Shown: in pieces, positions 1-8,355 of the stretch
Layout: every line of letters begins with the position of its first letter
How positions within the stretch are numbered: the stretch's first letter is position 1
From: Bradyrhizobium centrolobii
GTDB lineage: Bacteria > Pseudomonadota > Alphaproteobacteria > Rhizobiales > Xanthobacteraceae
DNA length: 56,017 bases
Direction of reading: 5' to 3'
NCBI RefSeq assembly: GCF_001641635.1
Contig: NZ_LUUB01000098.1
Span: 2,177-58,193, forward strand
Made by a program: the position numbers and the translations under genes
Notes under the pieces: model-generated
The model's input: only the letters and a program-made list of their open reading frames with translations
Told to the model about the DNA's origin: nothing
Databases searched by the model: none

Positions 1-1478
1 GCCTTGCCTGAGCCCGCCTTGCCTTCAGTCTTGCCTGGGTCAGTCGGTTTCGCGATAGCCGCCGCGGTCTTCGGATCCTTTGCGGGATCGGTTTGCGGAA
101 ACAGCTTTGCGATCTTCTCCGACGGCCGCGGATCCGGCACCGGCAACCTCGAGCCGCGCACGACAGGATCGAGGCTCTTCGGCACCAGCATCACGAAATG
201 CATGCTGTGGCGCAGCCGCCCCGAGACCCGGCCGGCTTCCTGGCCGGCACCGAAATAGAGGTCGGCGCGCGCCGGGCCAATGATCGCCGAGCCGGTGTCC
301 TGCGCGATCATCAGGCGGTGGAACGGCGTCTTGAACCGGTCCGAGTCGATCGGCAGCTCGCCTTCGATGAAGAAGGGCGTGCCGTAGACATGCAGCGATT
401 TGTCGACCGCGATCGAGCGGCCCGCGGTCAGCGGAATGCCTTGCGCGCCGACCGCCTCGTCCTTGTCGGACAGGTTGACCTCGCGGAAGAAGATGTAGGC
501 GCGGTTCTGGCGGCGCAGCTCTTTGGCGCCATCGGGATTCTGCGTCATCCATTCCCTGATCTTCTGCATCGACATCTCCTCCTTCGGGATGATGCCGCGC
601 TCGATCAGGATGCGACCGACGGCCGTGTAGGGGTAGCCGTTATAGGCGTCGTAGTTGAGGCGGATGGACGAACCGTCGTCGAACTTGATCCGCGCCGAGC
701 CCTGGATCTGGGCGAACAGGAGATCGGTCGGGTCCTTCAGCCAGCAGAGCTCGAGCCCGCGGCCGGCGATCGCGCCGTCCTCGATCTCGCCGCGATCGTA
801 ATAGGGCACGAGCTTGCGGCGGCCGATCTTGCGGTAGACCGGGCCCTTGTTGGGCAGGCTGACCGAGTCCTGCTTGTAGCCGCGCACGAACAGGTTCGAG
901 GGACGGCGATAGACCGGAACGTTGTAGACGTCGGTCTGCGTGCGCGAGCCCTCGAGCACCGGCTCGTAGTAGCCGGTCACAAAACCGTCGAGCTCGCCGA
1001 GGCGCGAGATGCGCAGCGGTGAAAAGTTCGCCTGAAAGAAGGCTTTGGCCTTGGCGTCGTCGGTGAGTTCGAGCGATTTGGCAACCCGGCAGGGTTCGCT
1101 CAGCGAGGCGCCGAGCGCCTTGAATTCGCCCTTGAATTCGCCCTTGGGTTCGACCGCGCCGTTTTGCGCATTGATCGAGCGGCAGCTCGCGCGGAAGGTC
1201 TTGTAGGCTGCGAGATGATCGTCGTCGTTCCAGCCCTTCACCTCCGACCAGGCGAGCGGCAGATATTGTGCGCCGGGAATTTCGAACGGCAGGGGGAGCT
1301 GGGGATAAGGCAACGCCCGTACCGGCAGTGCGGCCGTTTCCGGAAGGTGATGATGGCTGCGGTAATGACGCCGCGCCGCCTCGGCGCCGAGCGAAAACGA
1401 CGACAGCGCGACGACACCTGCGCACAGCGCCGTCGCGCAATTCTTCAGAGCAAATTTAATTCGCGCTTCCGGTGCCAA
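1..1478 (-). CDS. mltA: Membrane-bound lytic murein transglycosylase A, 3' end cut by window edge
   Basis: MltA cleaves the beta-1,4 glycan bond of peptidoglycan at the cell envelope, leaving 1,6-anhydromuramic ends. Reading the minus strand gives a signal-peptide-like start (LCAGVVALSSFSLGAEA), then the family signatures GYYEP, GRGLELCW and, near the C-terminus, the 3D-domain motif DTGSAIIGPARADLYFGAG, so the catalytic double-psi barrel is intact. There is no ATG in this frame; I chose a TTG at 1478 because a GGAAG sits just upstream and the product then begins with a good export signal. The gene overlaps the end of the Tim44-like gene by 23 bases, suggesting one operon. A Pro/Lys/Gly-rich tail runs off the left edge. 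Confidence 0.88.
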   Translation of the reverse strand, partial: MAPEARIKFALKNCATALCAGVVALSSFSLGAEAARRHYRSHHHLPETAALPVRALPYPQLPLPFEIPGAQYLPLAWSEVKGWNDDDHLAAYKTFRASCRSINAQNGAVEPKGEFKGEFKALGASLSEPCRVAKSLELTDDAKAKAFFQANFSPLRISRLGELDGFVTGYYEPVLEGSRTQTDVYNVPVYRRPSNLFVRGYKQDSVSLPNKGPVYRKIGRRKLVPYYDRGEIEDGAIAGRGLELCWLKDPTDLLFAQIQGSARIKFDDGSSIRLNYDAYNGYPYTAVGRILIERGIIPKEEMSMQKIREWMTQNPDGAKELRRQNRAYIFFREVNLSDKDEAVGAQGIPLTAGRSIAVDKSLHVYGTPFFIEGELPIDSDRFKTPFHRLMIAQDTGSAIIGPARADLYFGAGQEAGRVSGRLRHSMHFVMLVPKSLDPVVRGSRLPVPDPRPSEKIAKLFPQTDPAKDPKTAAAIAKPTDPGKTEGKAGSGK

Positions 1479-2160
1479 CCAGCTTCCAGTTCGGATCGCG
1501 AGAGGTGGTGTCGCGGGCGAAGGTCCAGATGTCGGTGATGTCGGCAACCTTGTCGGCGTTGCCGTCGACGATGTTGCCGGCCTTGTCGCGGGTGACCGAG
1601 ATCATCTGCGAGACGAAGCGCACGGTGAGCTGCGCGGTGCGGTCGCGGAGTTCGGCGCCGACCAGCTCGGCCTTGTCGATCGAGACGAAGCGCGTCTCGG
1701 TCTTCTGCTCGTTCTTCTCGCGCTCCTTGATCGCGGCGTCGAAGCTCTCATAGACATCCGACGACAAGAGGTCGCGCAGCGCACGGCGATCGCCATTGGC
1801 AAACGCCAGCACGATCATCTCATAGGCGCCGCGGGCGCCCGACAGGAAGTGCCGAGGATCGAACGCGGAGTCCTTCTCGACAATGGCATCGAGACCTTGA
1901 GCCAGCGCGGTGCCGGGTTCGGTCAGGTCCTTCCAGCGGTCGGACGGCGGAGTCGGCTCGGCGGTCGGCGCCAGCGGAGCCTGGTCGATCACCTTGCCCG
2001 GCATCGTCACGACATTCTTGTCCTGGGCACCCTGAAGCGCGTTGCGGGCCGTGCGGTCGAACGGTGGCCGCTCATTGCCCGTGCGCTGCCCCAGCACACT
2101 GCGCAGCCGCAGGAAAATAAAGACCGCCAGCGCTAGGAAGATGATGGTGTAGATATCCAC
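1456..2160 (-). CDS. Tim44-like domain protein
   Basis: The 234-residue product starts with one hydrophobic segment (about residues 2-18, YTIIFLALAVFIFLRLRS), then a disordered proline-rich stretch, then a Tim44-like C-terminal domain (about 95-234). Bacterial Tim44-like proteins are membrane-anchored and thought to act in envelope biogenesis; the domain is shared with the mitochondrial import motor subunit. I prefer the GTG at 2160 because the family typically begins close to the DIYTIIFLAL motif. An upstream in-frame start at 2238 would add a non-conserved leader. It is followed by overlapping mltA. Confidence 0.8.
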   Translation of the reverse strand: MDIYTIIFLALAVFIFLRLRSVLGQRTGNERPPFDRTARNALQGAQDKNVVTMPGKVIDQAPLAPTAEPTPPSDRWKDLTEPGTALAQGLDAIVEKDSAFDPRHFLSGARGAYEMIVLAFANGDRRALRDLLSSDVYESFDAAIKEREKNEQKTETRFVSIDKAELVGAELRDRTAQLTVRFVSQMISVTRDKAGNIVDGNADKVADITDIWTFARDTTSRDPNWKLVGTGSAN

Positions 2161-2577
2161 GTCGTATTCGCTTTCTGGTCTGGTCTTCTGAGAGGTGTTC
2201 GCCGGGAAAATCGCTCCGGCCAGTAGACCGTTCCACACGGGAACGGCAAGACTCCATCGCCATTTTATGTCCGGCTCTCAAGGCCGACATCTGGCTCTTC
2301 GGATGTAGGCACGAAATCTTGCCCGGCCAATGGCGCCTTTTGGCACAGCGTGAAGTGTAGCGCGTTTTATGCTTAAGGGGAAACCCGATCCTGCCCGGAA
2401 ATCGCGCATCTTCAATTATTTAAGACGAGATTTCGCAGTCAGGGCGGGCCGGACGTCACCTTTATGTGCGGCGCCCCGAATACCCTGTGCGGAGCCGTTC
2501 GTCCTTGTGGAACGAGGCGAGCCTATGTTAGCCAACCGCCGCGAAATTCAGCCCCAATCGGGTAAGGAGAGACTTTC
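2161..2577. other. Divergent intergenic region between the Tim44-like gene and secB
   Basis: About 417 bases hold the promoters for two diverging genes. Near 2411-2437 is an AT-richer patch (caattatttaagacgag), the best place for a promoter. I see no convincing -35/-10 pair, RNA gene, repeat or conserved ORF. Confidence 0.4.
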
Positions 2578-3060
2578 ATGACCAACGGTAACGGCACCCC
2601 TCCCGAGGCGGCCCAGGCTCCCCAGCTCAACGTGCTGGCGCAGTACACCAAGGACCTGTCGTTCGAAAATCCGAACGCACCGAGCTCGCTCCAGGCGCAG
2701 GGCCAGCAGCCTCAGATCAACATCCAGATCAACGTCACGGCCAACAACCTCAGCGAACAGGAGTTCGAGGTGGTGCTCTCGGTCGAGGGCAAGGCGGAGA
2801 CCCCGGGCAAAGTGATGTTCTCCTTCGAGCTCGCCTATGCCGGCGTGTTCCGGATCGTCAATGTGCCGAAGGAAAACCTGCATCCGCTGGTCATGATCGA
2901 GTGCCCGCGGCTGCTGTTCCCGTTCGCCCGCGAAATCATCGCGAGCGCGGTCCGCGACGGCGGGTTCCCGCCCCTGATGCTGGATCCGGTCGATTTCGTC
3001 GGCCTCTACCGCCAGAACATGGAGCGGCAGATGGCCGCCCAGCAGACAGGCCAGGCCTAA
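2578..3060 (+). CDS. secB: Protein-export chaperone SecB
   Basis: SecB is a cytoplasmic tetrameric chaperone that keeps preproteins unfolded and hands them to SecA. The 160 residues match the family length. The core is recognisable: INIQINVTANNLSEQEFEVVL, then ELAYAGVFRI, then CPRLLFPFAREIIAS and GGFPPLMLDPVDF, the most conserved block. A GGTAAGGAGA ribosome site precedes the ATG. Its stop overlaps the stop of the convergent dnaQ by four bases. The maf-coaE-dnaQ-secB grouping is a known origin-proximal arrangement in alphaproteobacteria. Confidence 0.96.
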   Translation: MTNGNGTPPEAAQAPQLNVLAQYTKDLSFENPNAPSSLQAQGQQPQINIQINVTANNLSEQEFEVVLSVEGKAETPGKVMFSFELAYAGVFRIVNVPKENLHPLVMIECPRLLFPFAREIIASAVRDGGFPPLMLDPVDFVGLYRQNMERQMAAQQTGQA

Positions 3061-3773
3061 CCGGCCGGACTGACAGTCGGGGCGGGAAGGAACTCGTTCC
3101 AGATCGCCTTGTCGCCGAGCGTGGCAATGAAGGCCCGGTGGGCCTCGCGCTCGGCGTCGGTAATCCGCGGCGCAAGCGGCGTCGGCCGCTGCCGCCGCGG
3201 CATCTCGCCGCTCGCACTGACGCGAATTTCCTCGCTCTCCGAGGCCAGGATCAGCTGCGACTGCCGCGCTCCGATCAGGTCGACATAGACCTCGGCGAGC
3301 AGCTCGGCGTCGAGCAGCGCACCGTGCTTGGTGCGGTGGGAATTGTCGATCGCGTAGCGCGAGCAGAGATCGTCGAGGCGGTTGGACACGCCGGGATGCT
3401 TGCGCCGCGCCAGCAGAAGCGTGTCGACAAGCCGCTCGCGCGGAATCGCTACGCGCTTGATCCGGTCGAGCTCGGCATTGATGAAGCTGATGTCGAACGA
3501 GGCGTTGTGGATCACCAGCGGCGCATCGCCGATGAACTCCAGAAACTCGTCAACGACTTCGTGGAACAGCGGCTTCGTCGCCAGAAATTCGGTCGACAGC
3601 CCGTGCACCGCGAAGGCCTCCGCCGGCATGTCCCGCTCAGGATTGATGTAGCGGTGGAAGGTCTGCCCCGTCGGCATGCGGTTGAAAATCTCGACGCAAC
3701 CGACTTCGACCAGGCGATCGCCGCGGAGGGGGTCGAGGCCAGTGGTTTCAGTGTCGAGGACGATTTCGCGCAT
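3057..3773 (-). CDS. dnaQ: DNA polymerase III epsilon subunit (3'-5' proofreading exonuclease)
   Basis: Epsilon removes misincorporated nucleotides within the polymerase III core. The 238-residue protein carries the DEDDh exonuclease motifs: ExoI DTETTG (D7, E9), ExoII HNASFDISF, and ExoIII HGALLDAELLAEVY. The C-terminal third is a variable proline/arginine-rich segment, the part that contacts alpha in the family. It lies 28 bases downstream of coaE on the same strand, probably co-transcribed with maf and coaE, and converges on secB with a four-base overlap of stop codons. Confidence 0.95.
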   Translation of the reverse strand: MREIVLDTETTGLDPLRGDRLVEVGCVEIFNRMPTGQTFHRYINPERDMPAEAFAVHGLSTEFLATKPLFHEVVDEFLEFIGDAPLVIHNASFDISFINAELDRIKRVAIPRERLVDTLLLARRKHPGVSNRLDDLCSRYAIDNSHRTKHGALLDAELLAEVYVDLIGARQSQLILASESEEIRVSASGEMPRRQRPTPLAPRITDAEREAHRAFIATLGDKAIWNEFLPAPTVSPAG

Positions 3774-3801
3774 GATCTAAGAGGCCGTGTGACGCAGCGA
3801 A

Positions 3802-4401
3802 TCAGCTTCGCCGCTGCGGCATCTTAACGACCTCGGCCAGAATGTCCTTGATTTGCGCGCGCACCGGCTCAAGTCCGTGTGACGTATCCACCACGAAATC
3901 GGCGCGCTTTCGCTTCTCGGCGTCGGGCGTCTGCTTGGCGATGATGGCGTCGAGTTTCGCCTCGTCCATTGTGCCGCGAGCGAGCACACGCTCGCGCTGA
4001 AGTTCCGGCGAAGTCGACACCACGACCACGGCGTCGACCCTTTTCTCACCGCCGGTTTCAAACAGCAGCGGAATGTCCAGGACCACGACGGGCGCGTTGG
4101 CGGCCTCCGCGTCGGCGAAAAATTTCCGGCGCGAGGCGCCGAGCATCGGGTGAACGATCTGCTCGAGCTGCTTGATGGCGGCGGGATCATGCACCACGCG
4201 CGCGGACAGTTTTTGCCGATCGACCTTGCCATTGGCGGTGGTGCCGGGGAAGGCGGCCTCGATCGCGGGCGCGGCCTCGCCCTCGTATAATTGATGGACC
4301 GCGGCATCGGCGTCATAGACGGGGACACCGGCCTCCGCGAACAATTTCGCGGTGGTGGATTTGCCCATCCCGATCGAGCCGGTCAGTCCCAGGATCCGCA
4401 T
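3802..4401 (-). CDS. coaE: Dephospho-CoA kinase
   Basis: CoaE phosphorylates the 3' hydroxyl of dephospho-CoA, the last step of coenzyme A synthesis. The 199-residue product starts MRILGLTGSIGMGKST, with the P-loop at residues 8-16, followed by DADAAVHQLY and, in the middle, VVVLDIPLLFETG, all typical of the family. I placed the start at the ATG directly before the P-loop strand. A GTG nine codons upstream (4428) overlaps the maf stop as GTGA and could be the true coupled start. In Caulobacter aroE sits between maf and coaE; here it is absent. Confidence 0.93.
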   Translation of the reverse strand: MRILGLTGSIGMGKSTTAKLFAEAGVPVYDADAAVHQLYEGEAAPAIEAAFPGTTANGKVDRQKLSARVVHDPAAIKQLEQIVHPMLGASRRKFFADAEAANAPVVVLDIPLLFETGGEKRVDAVVVVSTSPELQRERVLARGTMDEAKLDAIIAKQTPDAEKRKRADFVVDTSHGLEPVRAQIKDILAEVVKMPQRRS

Positions 4402-4424
4402 CAGCGCACAGCCATCTTTGCCAT

Positions 4425-5033
4425 TCACACCGCAACTAGCCGTTCGCGCCGCAGGAACGCAAGCAGGGGCAGGAGCGGCAGGCCGAGAATGGTGAAATGG
4501 TCGCCGTCGATCCGCTCGAACAGATGGATGCCGAGGCCCTCGAGCTGATAGGCGCCGACGCTGGAGGTCACGGCTTCGCCGGCGGCGTCGAGATAGGCCG
4601 AGAGCTCCGCCTCGGTCATCTGCCGCATGGTCATGCGCGCGACCGAAATATCCTCGAAGACGACCTGGCCATCGCGCGCCACGGCCACGGCGGAATTCAG
4701 CTCGTGGCTATTGCCGGCGAGCTCGCGCAGTTGCGCCATGGCCTGGGGACGGCCGGCGGGCTTGTTGACGAGACGCTCGCCGAGCGCCAGCGTCTGATCG
4801 GCGCCAATCACATAGGCGCCCGGATGATGCAGCGAGACCGCCTTGGCCTTTTCGCGCGCCAGCAGCAACGCAATCTCGCGCGGATTGGAAAGCTTAGAAG
4901 ACGCCTGCACGCCGCGTTCGTCGATATCGGCCGCAATCGCCTGGAAATCGAGCCCAGCATTGGCCAGCAGCATTTTGCGCGCGCCGCTTTGCGACGCCAG
5001 AATCAACGGGAATTTGCCGCGCCAGAGAGCCAT
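4425..5033 (-). CDS. maf: Maf-like nucleoside triphosphate pyrophosphatase
   Basis: Maf proteins hydrolyse non-canonical or modified nucleoside triphosphates to monophosphates, cleaning the nucleotide pool. The 202 residues show the N-terminal phosphate-binding signature ILASQSGARKMLL, the motif ADIDERG and the catalytic-site segment VIGADQTLAL. It lies ten bases downstream of ppsR and its stop overlaps a possible coaE start, so ppsR-maf-coaE-dnaQ look like one leftward operon. Sequence alone does not show which Maf subfamily (dTTP/UTP or m7GTP specific) this is. Confidence 0.92.
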   Translation of the reverse strand: MALWRGKFPLILASQSGARKMLLANAGLDFQAIAADIDERGVQASSKLSNPREIALLLAREKAKAVSLHHPGAYVIGADQTLALGERLVNKPAGRPQAMAQLRELAGNSHELNSAVAVARDGQVVFEDISVARMTMRQMTEAELSAYLDAAGEAVTSSVGAYQLEGLGIHLFERIDGDHFTILGLPLLPLLAFLRRERLVAV

Positions 5034-5043
5034 CGCCGAAAGC

Positions 5044-5883
5044 TTATTCCAAGGGCCGGTTGCGTTGCCGGTCGGAGTAGAGCTTCATGATCGCCGCCGC
5101 AGTTTCCTCGATCGAGCGCCGGGTGACGTCGAGCAGCGGCCAATTGTGCTTGGCGCTCAGCTTGCGGGAAAACGCAACTTCGTCGGCAACCGCCTGCTTG
5201 TCGATATAAGTGTCATTGCCGGAGCCCGCGCCCATCGTGAGCAGGCGGTTCTGGCGCACCTGGATCAGTCGTTCCGGCGTCGCATGCAGGCTCACGATGA
5301 GCGGCCGCGCCAGCGTCTCCAGCTGCGCCGGCACCGGAATGCCCGGCACCAGCGGCACGTTAGCGGTGCGAATGCCGCGATTGGCGAGATAGATTGACGT
5401 CGGCGTTTTCGAGGTGCGGGAGACGCCGACCAGGACCACATCGGCCTCTTCTAGGCCTTCGACGTGCTGCCCGTCGTCGTGCATCATCGTGTAGTTCAGC
5501 GCATCGATGCGCTTGAAATATTCCGCGTTGAGCACGTGCTGGGCGCCGACCCGGCCGGTCGTCGCGGCACCGAGATACGCTTCGAACAACTGCATGACCG
5601 GGCCGATGATCGAGAGGCTCGGAACGTTGATCTCCTGGCACTTGTCCTCGAGCCGCGAGACCAGGTCCTTCTCGAGCAGCGTGAACAGCACGATCCCCGG
5701 CGCTTCCTCGATCTCGTCGAGCACGCGATCGAGCTGCTTCTGGCTGCGCACCAGCGGATAGACATGCTCGACCGGCGTCACCTTGGCGTATTGCGCCGCG
5801 ACCGCGCGCGCCACGGTGATCAGCGTCTCACCGGTCGAGTCGGAGACGAGGTGCAGATGGAAATAATTGTTCGAGGTCGGCAC
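5044..5883 (-). CDS. ppsR: PEP synthase/pyruvate phosphate dikinase regulatory protein (bifunctional kinase/pyrophosphorylase)
   Basis: Proteins of this DUF299 family switch PPDK or PEP synthase off and on by ADP-dependent phosphorylation and phosphate-dependent dephosphorylation of a threonine. The 279-residue protein has the family start HLHLVSDSTGET (10-20) and the P-loop-like GVSRTSKTPTSIYLA (153-167). In Caulobacter the gene flanking oriC is, as I recall, of this family. It is the first gene of the leftward arm, so its promoter must lie in the gap that probably also contains the origin. Confidence 0.93.
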   Translation of the reverse strand: MPTSNNYFHLHLVSDSTGETLITVARAVAAQYAKVTPVEHVYPLVRSQKQLDRVLDEIEEAPGIVLFTLLEKDLVSRLEDKCQEINVPSLSIIGPVMQLFEAYLGAATTGRVGAQHVLNAEYFKRIDALNYTMMHDDGQHVEGLEEADVVLVGVSRTSKTPTSIYLANRGIRTANVPLVPGIPVPAQLETLARPLIVSLHATPERLIQVRQNRLLTMGAGSGNDTYIDKQAVADEVAFSRKLSAKHNWPLLDVTRRSIEETAAAIMKLYSDRQRNRPLE

Positions 5884-6220
5884 AAAAACTCTTTGAATTT
5901 CGACGGGGCGATTTGTGGATTTCTGTGGAGCTTAACCCCTCAGAAAGGGATGCGCGACACCAGGGGCGGGACAACGGCCAAGTTTCTTCACACCACTGCC
6001 CGAAAGAACAAGTCTGACGCCCGCGCGACCAGCAAGCGGGATTGCGCGGACAAGCCCCTTGATAAGCTGCCGATAGCTTAGCGCAAGCCCTTGATGATGG
6101 ACGGCTTATCCGGACCGGCCGGACCCGCGCAGGATATGTTGATGGATGTGAACAAGCGCCCGTGAAGCGACGGATGGCATTGCGTGAGTCCAATCCACGG
6201 TCACTCAGACTCAAACCTTA

Positions 6221-6235
6221 AGAATCTAAGATTCT
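6221..6235. repeat. Short perfect inverted repeat AGAATCT-A-AGATTCT upstream of hemJ
   Basis: Seven-base arms with a one-base centre sit in the AT-rich part of the putative origin region, about 108 bases before the hemJ start. A further AGATT follows at 6236-6240. It could be an operator or part of the unwinding region; nothing in the sequence decides between these. Confidence 0.5.
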
Positions 6236-6282
6236 AGATTTGAGGAAGGCGCTACGGACGGATATGTGTGCGCTGGAAGAAC

Positions 6283-6297
6283 TTAACGAGTTCTTAC
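6283..6297 (+). promoter_or_regulatory. CtrA-like binding site (TTAA-N7-TTAC)
   Basis: TTAA at 6283-6286 and TTAC at 6294-6297 are separated by seven bases, one mismatch from the full CtrA consensus TTAA-N7-TTAA. It lies in the putative origin region, 46 bases before the hemJ start. In Caulobacter, CtrA binds several sites in oriC and represses initiation. Confidence 0.35.
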
Positions 6298-6342
6298 TAT
6301 CCCCAGCGGTCGGAACGCTGGTCGCGAATTCGGACGCTGGAA

Positions 6343-6777
6343 ATGTTTGAGGACGTCTATCTCTGGATCAAGGCACTGCACGTGATCGCCGTCATCTCCT
6401 GGATGGCGGGCATGCTCTATCTGCCGCGGCTGTTCGTCTATCACTGCGAGGCCGAGATCGGCTCGAAACAGTCGGAAACCTTCAAGATGATGGAGCGCCG
6501 GCTGCTGAAAGCGATCATCAACCCCGCAATGATCGTGACCTGGCTAGCCGGGCTCTATCTGGCCTGGTCCGGCCATTGGTTCACCTTCGGCTGGCTGCAC
6601 GTAAAACTGGCACTGGTCTTGGCCCTGTCCGCGGTCCACGGTTTTTTTTCGCGCTGGGTGAAGGATTTCGCCGCCGACCGGCGCCCGCGGACCCAGAAAT
6701 TCTATCGGATTATCAATGAGGTGCCGACGGTTCTGATGATTTTCATCGTCATCATGGTGATCGTGAAGCCATTCTAG
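6343..6777 (+). CDS. hemJ: Protoporphyrinogen IX oxidase HemJ
   Basis: HemJ is the membrane-bound oxidase that converts protoporphyrinogen IX to protoporphyrin IX in most alphaproteobacteria lacking HemG or HemY. The 144-residue product has about four transmembrane helices and the typical N-terminal block LHVIAVISWMAGMLYLPRLF with a conserved histidine (H13), and ends MIFIVIMVIVKPF. I chose ATG 6343 (preceded by GCTGGAA) because the protein then starts MFEDVYLWIKALH as in homologues; a start at 6268 adds an unlikely leader. It is the first gene right of the putative origin; rho follows after 253 bases. Confidence 0.9.
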   Translation: MFEDVYLWIKALHVIAVISWMAGMLYLPRLFVYHCEAEIGSKQSETFKMMERRLLKAIINPAMIVTWLAGLYLAWSGHWFTFGWLHVKLALVLALSAVHGFFSRWVKDFAADRRPRTQKFYRIINEVPTVLMIFIVIMVIVKPF

Positions 6778-6899
6778 GCGATGAACCTGATTGATCGCTC
6801 AGCCCTTCGGCTTGCGGAGTGAGGAGCGATTTTCTATATATGTTCGATATCCCACCCAACGCAGGCGGATGTGGTTGTGTCCGAGCTTTTGAAGGCCGG

Positions 6900-7030
6900 A
6901 CACCACATCAGGTTTGAAGCCCCCCGGCACTCACCTTGCTAGACCTGCGGACCTTACCTGCACCTGCTCGCGTCCGCATTTCTGAGCCTCCTCGCACCCC
7001 CTTCCAAGGTTACCCCACAGGACCACCCCA
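6900..7030 (+). promoter_or_regulatory. C-rich, G-poor leader of rho, candidate Rho autoregulation site
   Basis: From about 6915 to the rho start the coding strand is rich in C and poor in G (runs such as gcctcctcgcacccccttcc). This is the composition bound by Rho at rut sites. Rho is known to repress its own gene through its leader in other bacteria. The 253-base gap before rho has no ORF. The role here is an inference from composition. Confidence 0.4.
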
Positions 7031-8296
7031 ATGCGGGAAATTAAACTCCAAGACCTCAAGTCCAAGACCCCGGCCGAGCTCGTCTCGTTTGCGGAAGAGA
7101 ATGGGGTCGAGAACGCCAGCACCATGCGCAAGCAGGAGCTGCTGTTTGCCATCCTCAAGCAGCTCTCGCTCGCTGAAACCGACATCGTCGGCGAGGGCGT
7201 CGTCGAGGTGCTTTCCGACGGCTTCGGCTTCCTCCGCTCGCCCGATGCCAATTATCTGCCGGGTCCGGACGACATCTACGTCTCGCCGTCACAGATCCGA
7301 CGCTTCGGCCTGCGTACCGGCGACACCATCGAAGGTCACATTCGCAGCCCGAAGGAGGGCGAACGCTACTTTGCGCTGCTGAAGGTCAACACGCTCAACT
7401 TCGAGGATCCGGAAAAGGCCAAGCACAAGGTCAATTTCGACAACCTCACGCCGCTGTTTCCCAATCAGCGCTTCCGCATGGAGATCGACGATCCCACGCG
7501 AAAAGACCTGTCCGCGCGCGTGATCGACATCGTCGCGCCGATCGGCAAGGGCCAGCGCGCGCTGATCGTCGCGCCGCCGCGCACGGGTAAAACCGTGCTG
7601 ATGCAGAACATCGCGCATTCGATCACGCATAATCATCCCGAGTGCTATCTGATCGTGCTGCTGATCGACGAGCGCCCGGAAGAAGTCACGGACATGCAGC
7701 GCTCGGTGAAGGGCGAGGTGGTGTCCTCGACCTTCGACGAGCCGGCCGTGCGCCACGTCCAGGTCGCCGAGATGGTGATCGAAAAAGCAAAGCGCCTGGT
7801 CGAGCATGGCCGCGATGTCGTGATCCTGCTCGATTCGATCACGCGTCTGGGCCGCGCCTACAACACCGTGGTGCCGTCATCCGGCAAGGTGCTGACCGGC
7901 GGTGTCGACGCCAATGCGTTGCAGCGGCCGAAGCGCTTCTTCGGTGCCGCGCGCAACATCGAGGAGGGCGGTTCGCTGACCATCATCGCGACCGCGCTGG
8001 TCGATACCGGCAGCCGCATGGACGAAGTCATCTTCGAAGAGTTCAAGGGCACCGGTAACTCCGAACTGATCCTCGACCGCAAGGTCTCGGACAAGCGCAC
8101 CTTCCCGGCGATCGACATTTCGCGCTCCGGCACGCGTAAGGAGGAGCTGATCACGGATCCGCAGGTGCTCAAGAAGATGTACGTGCTCCGCCGTATCCTG
8201 AACCCGATGGGCACGATGGACGCGATCGACTTCCTGCTCGACAAGCTCCGCAGCACCAAGAGCAATTCCGAGTTCTTCGATTCGATGAACACCTGA
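7031..8296 (+). CDS. rho: Transcription termination factor Rho
   Basis: Rho is the hexameric RNA-dependent ATPase that ends transcription of untranslated RNA. The 421 residues show an N-terminal helical domain, the cold-shock-like RNA-binding domain with GFGFLRS (64-70), Walker A APPRTGKT (181-188), Walker B VILLDSITRLGRAYN, and the Q/R-loop region VDANALQRPKRFFGAARN. The length is normal for alphaproteobacteria and no large insertion is seen. It is followed by a strong intrinsic terminator, and its C-rich leader suggests self-control. Confidence 0.97.
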   Translation: MREIKLQDLKSKTPAELVSFAEENGVENASTMRKQELLFAILKQLSLAETDIVGEGVVEVLSDGFGFLRSPDANYLPGPDDIYVSPSQIRRFGLRTGDTIEGHIRSPKEGERYFALLKVNTLNFEDPEKAKHKVNFDNLTPLFPNQRFRMEIDDPTRKDLSARVIDIVAPIGKGQRALIVAPPRTGKTVLMQNIAHSITHNHPECYLIVLLIDERPEEVTDMQRSVKGEVVSSTFDEPAVRHVQVAEMVIEKAKRLVEHGRDVVILLDSITRLGRAYNTVVPSSGKVLTGGVDANALQRPKRFFGAARNIEEGGSLTIIATALVDTGSRMDEVIFEEFKGTGNSELILDRKVSDKRTFPAIDISRSGTRKEELITDPQVLKKMYVLRRILNPMGTMDAIDFLLDKLRSTKSNSEFFDSMNT

Positions 8297-8325
8297 GCTG
8301 GGTGCTTCAGTCGATCAAAGATCAG

Positions 8326-8355
8326 AAGGGCGCCTTTTGGGCGCCCTTTTCTTTT
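8326..8355 (+). terminator. Rho-independent terminator of rho
   Basis: A perfect nine-base stem (AAGGGCGCC at 8326-8334 with GGCGCCCTT at 8340-8348) and a five-base loop are followed by TTCTTTTG. It starts 30 bases after the rho stop, so the gene for the termination factor ends at a terminator that does not need it. Confidence 0.88.

Larger units (their letters stand above)
5884..6342. other. Probable chromosomal replication origin region (oriC), between ppsR and hemJ
   Basis: No convincing gene lies in these 459 bases. The flanks match the oriC neighbourhood of Caulobacter: ppsR-maf-coaE-dnaQ-secB on one side, rho-mnmE-mnmG-rsmG-parAB on the other. DnaA-box-like words are present but imperfect: TGTGAACAA at 6147-6155 (one mismatch to the reverse of TTATNCACA), TGTGGATTT at 5914-5922 and TTATCCGGA at 6106-6114. 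An AT-rich patch with an inverted repeat (6217-6241) and a CtrA-like site (6283-6297) follow. The call is an inference from synteny plus these motifs. Confidence 0.5.

Noticed and set aside
640..1440. 266-codon minus-strand frame in the mltA region
   Set aside because: The adjacent frame encodes the full set of MltA motifs; this one is a shadow.
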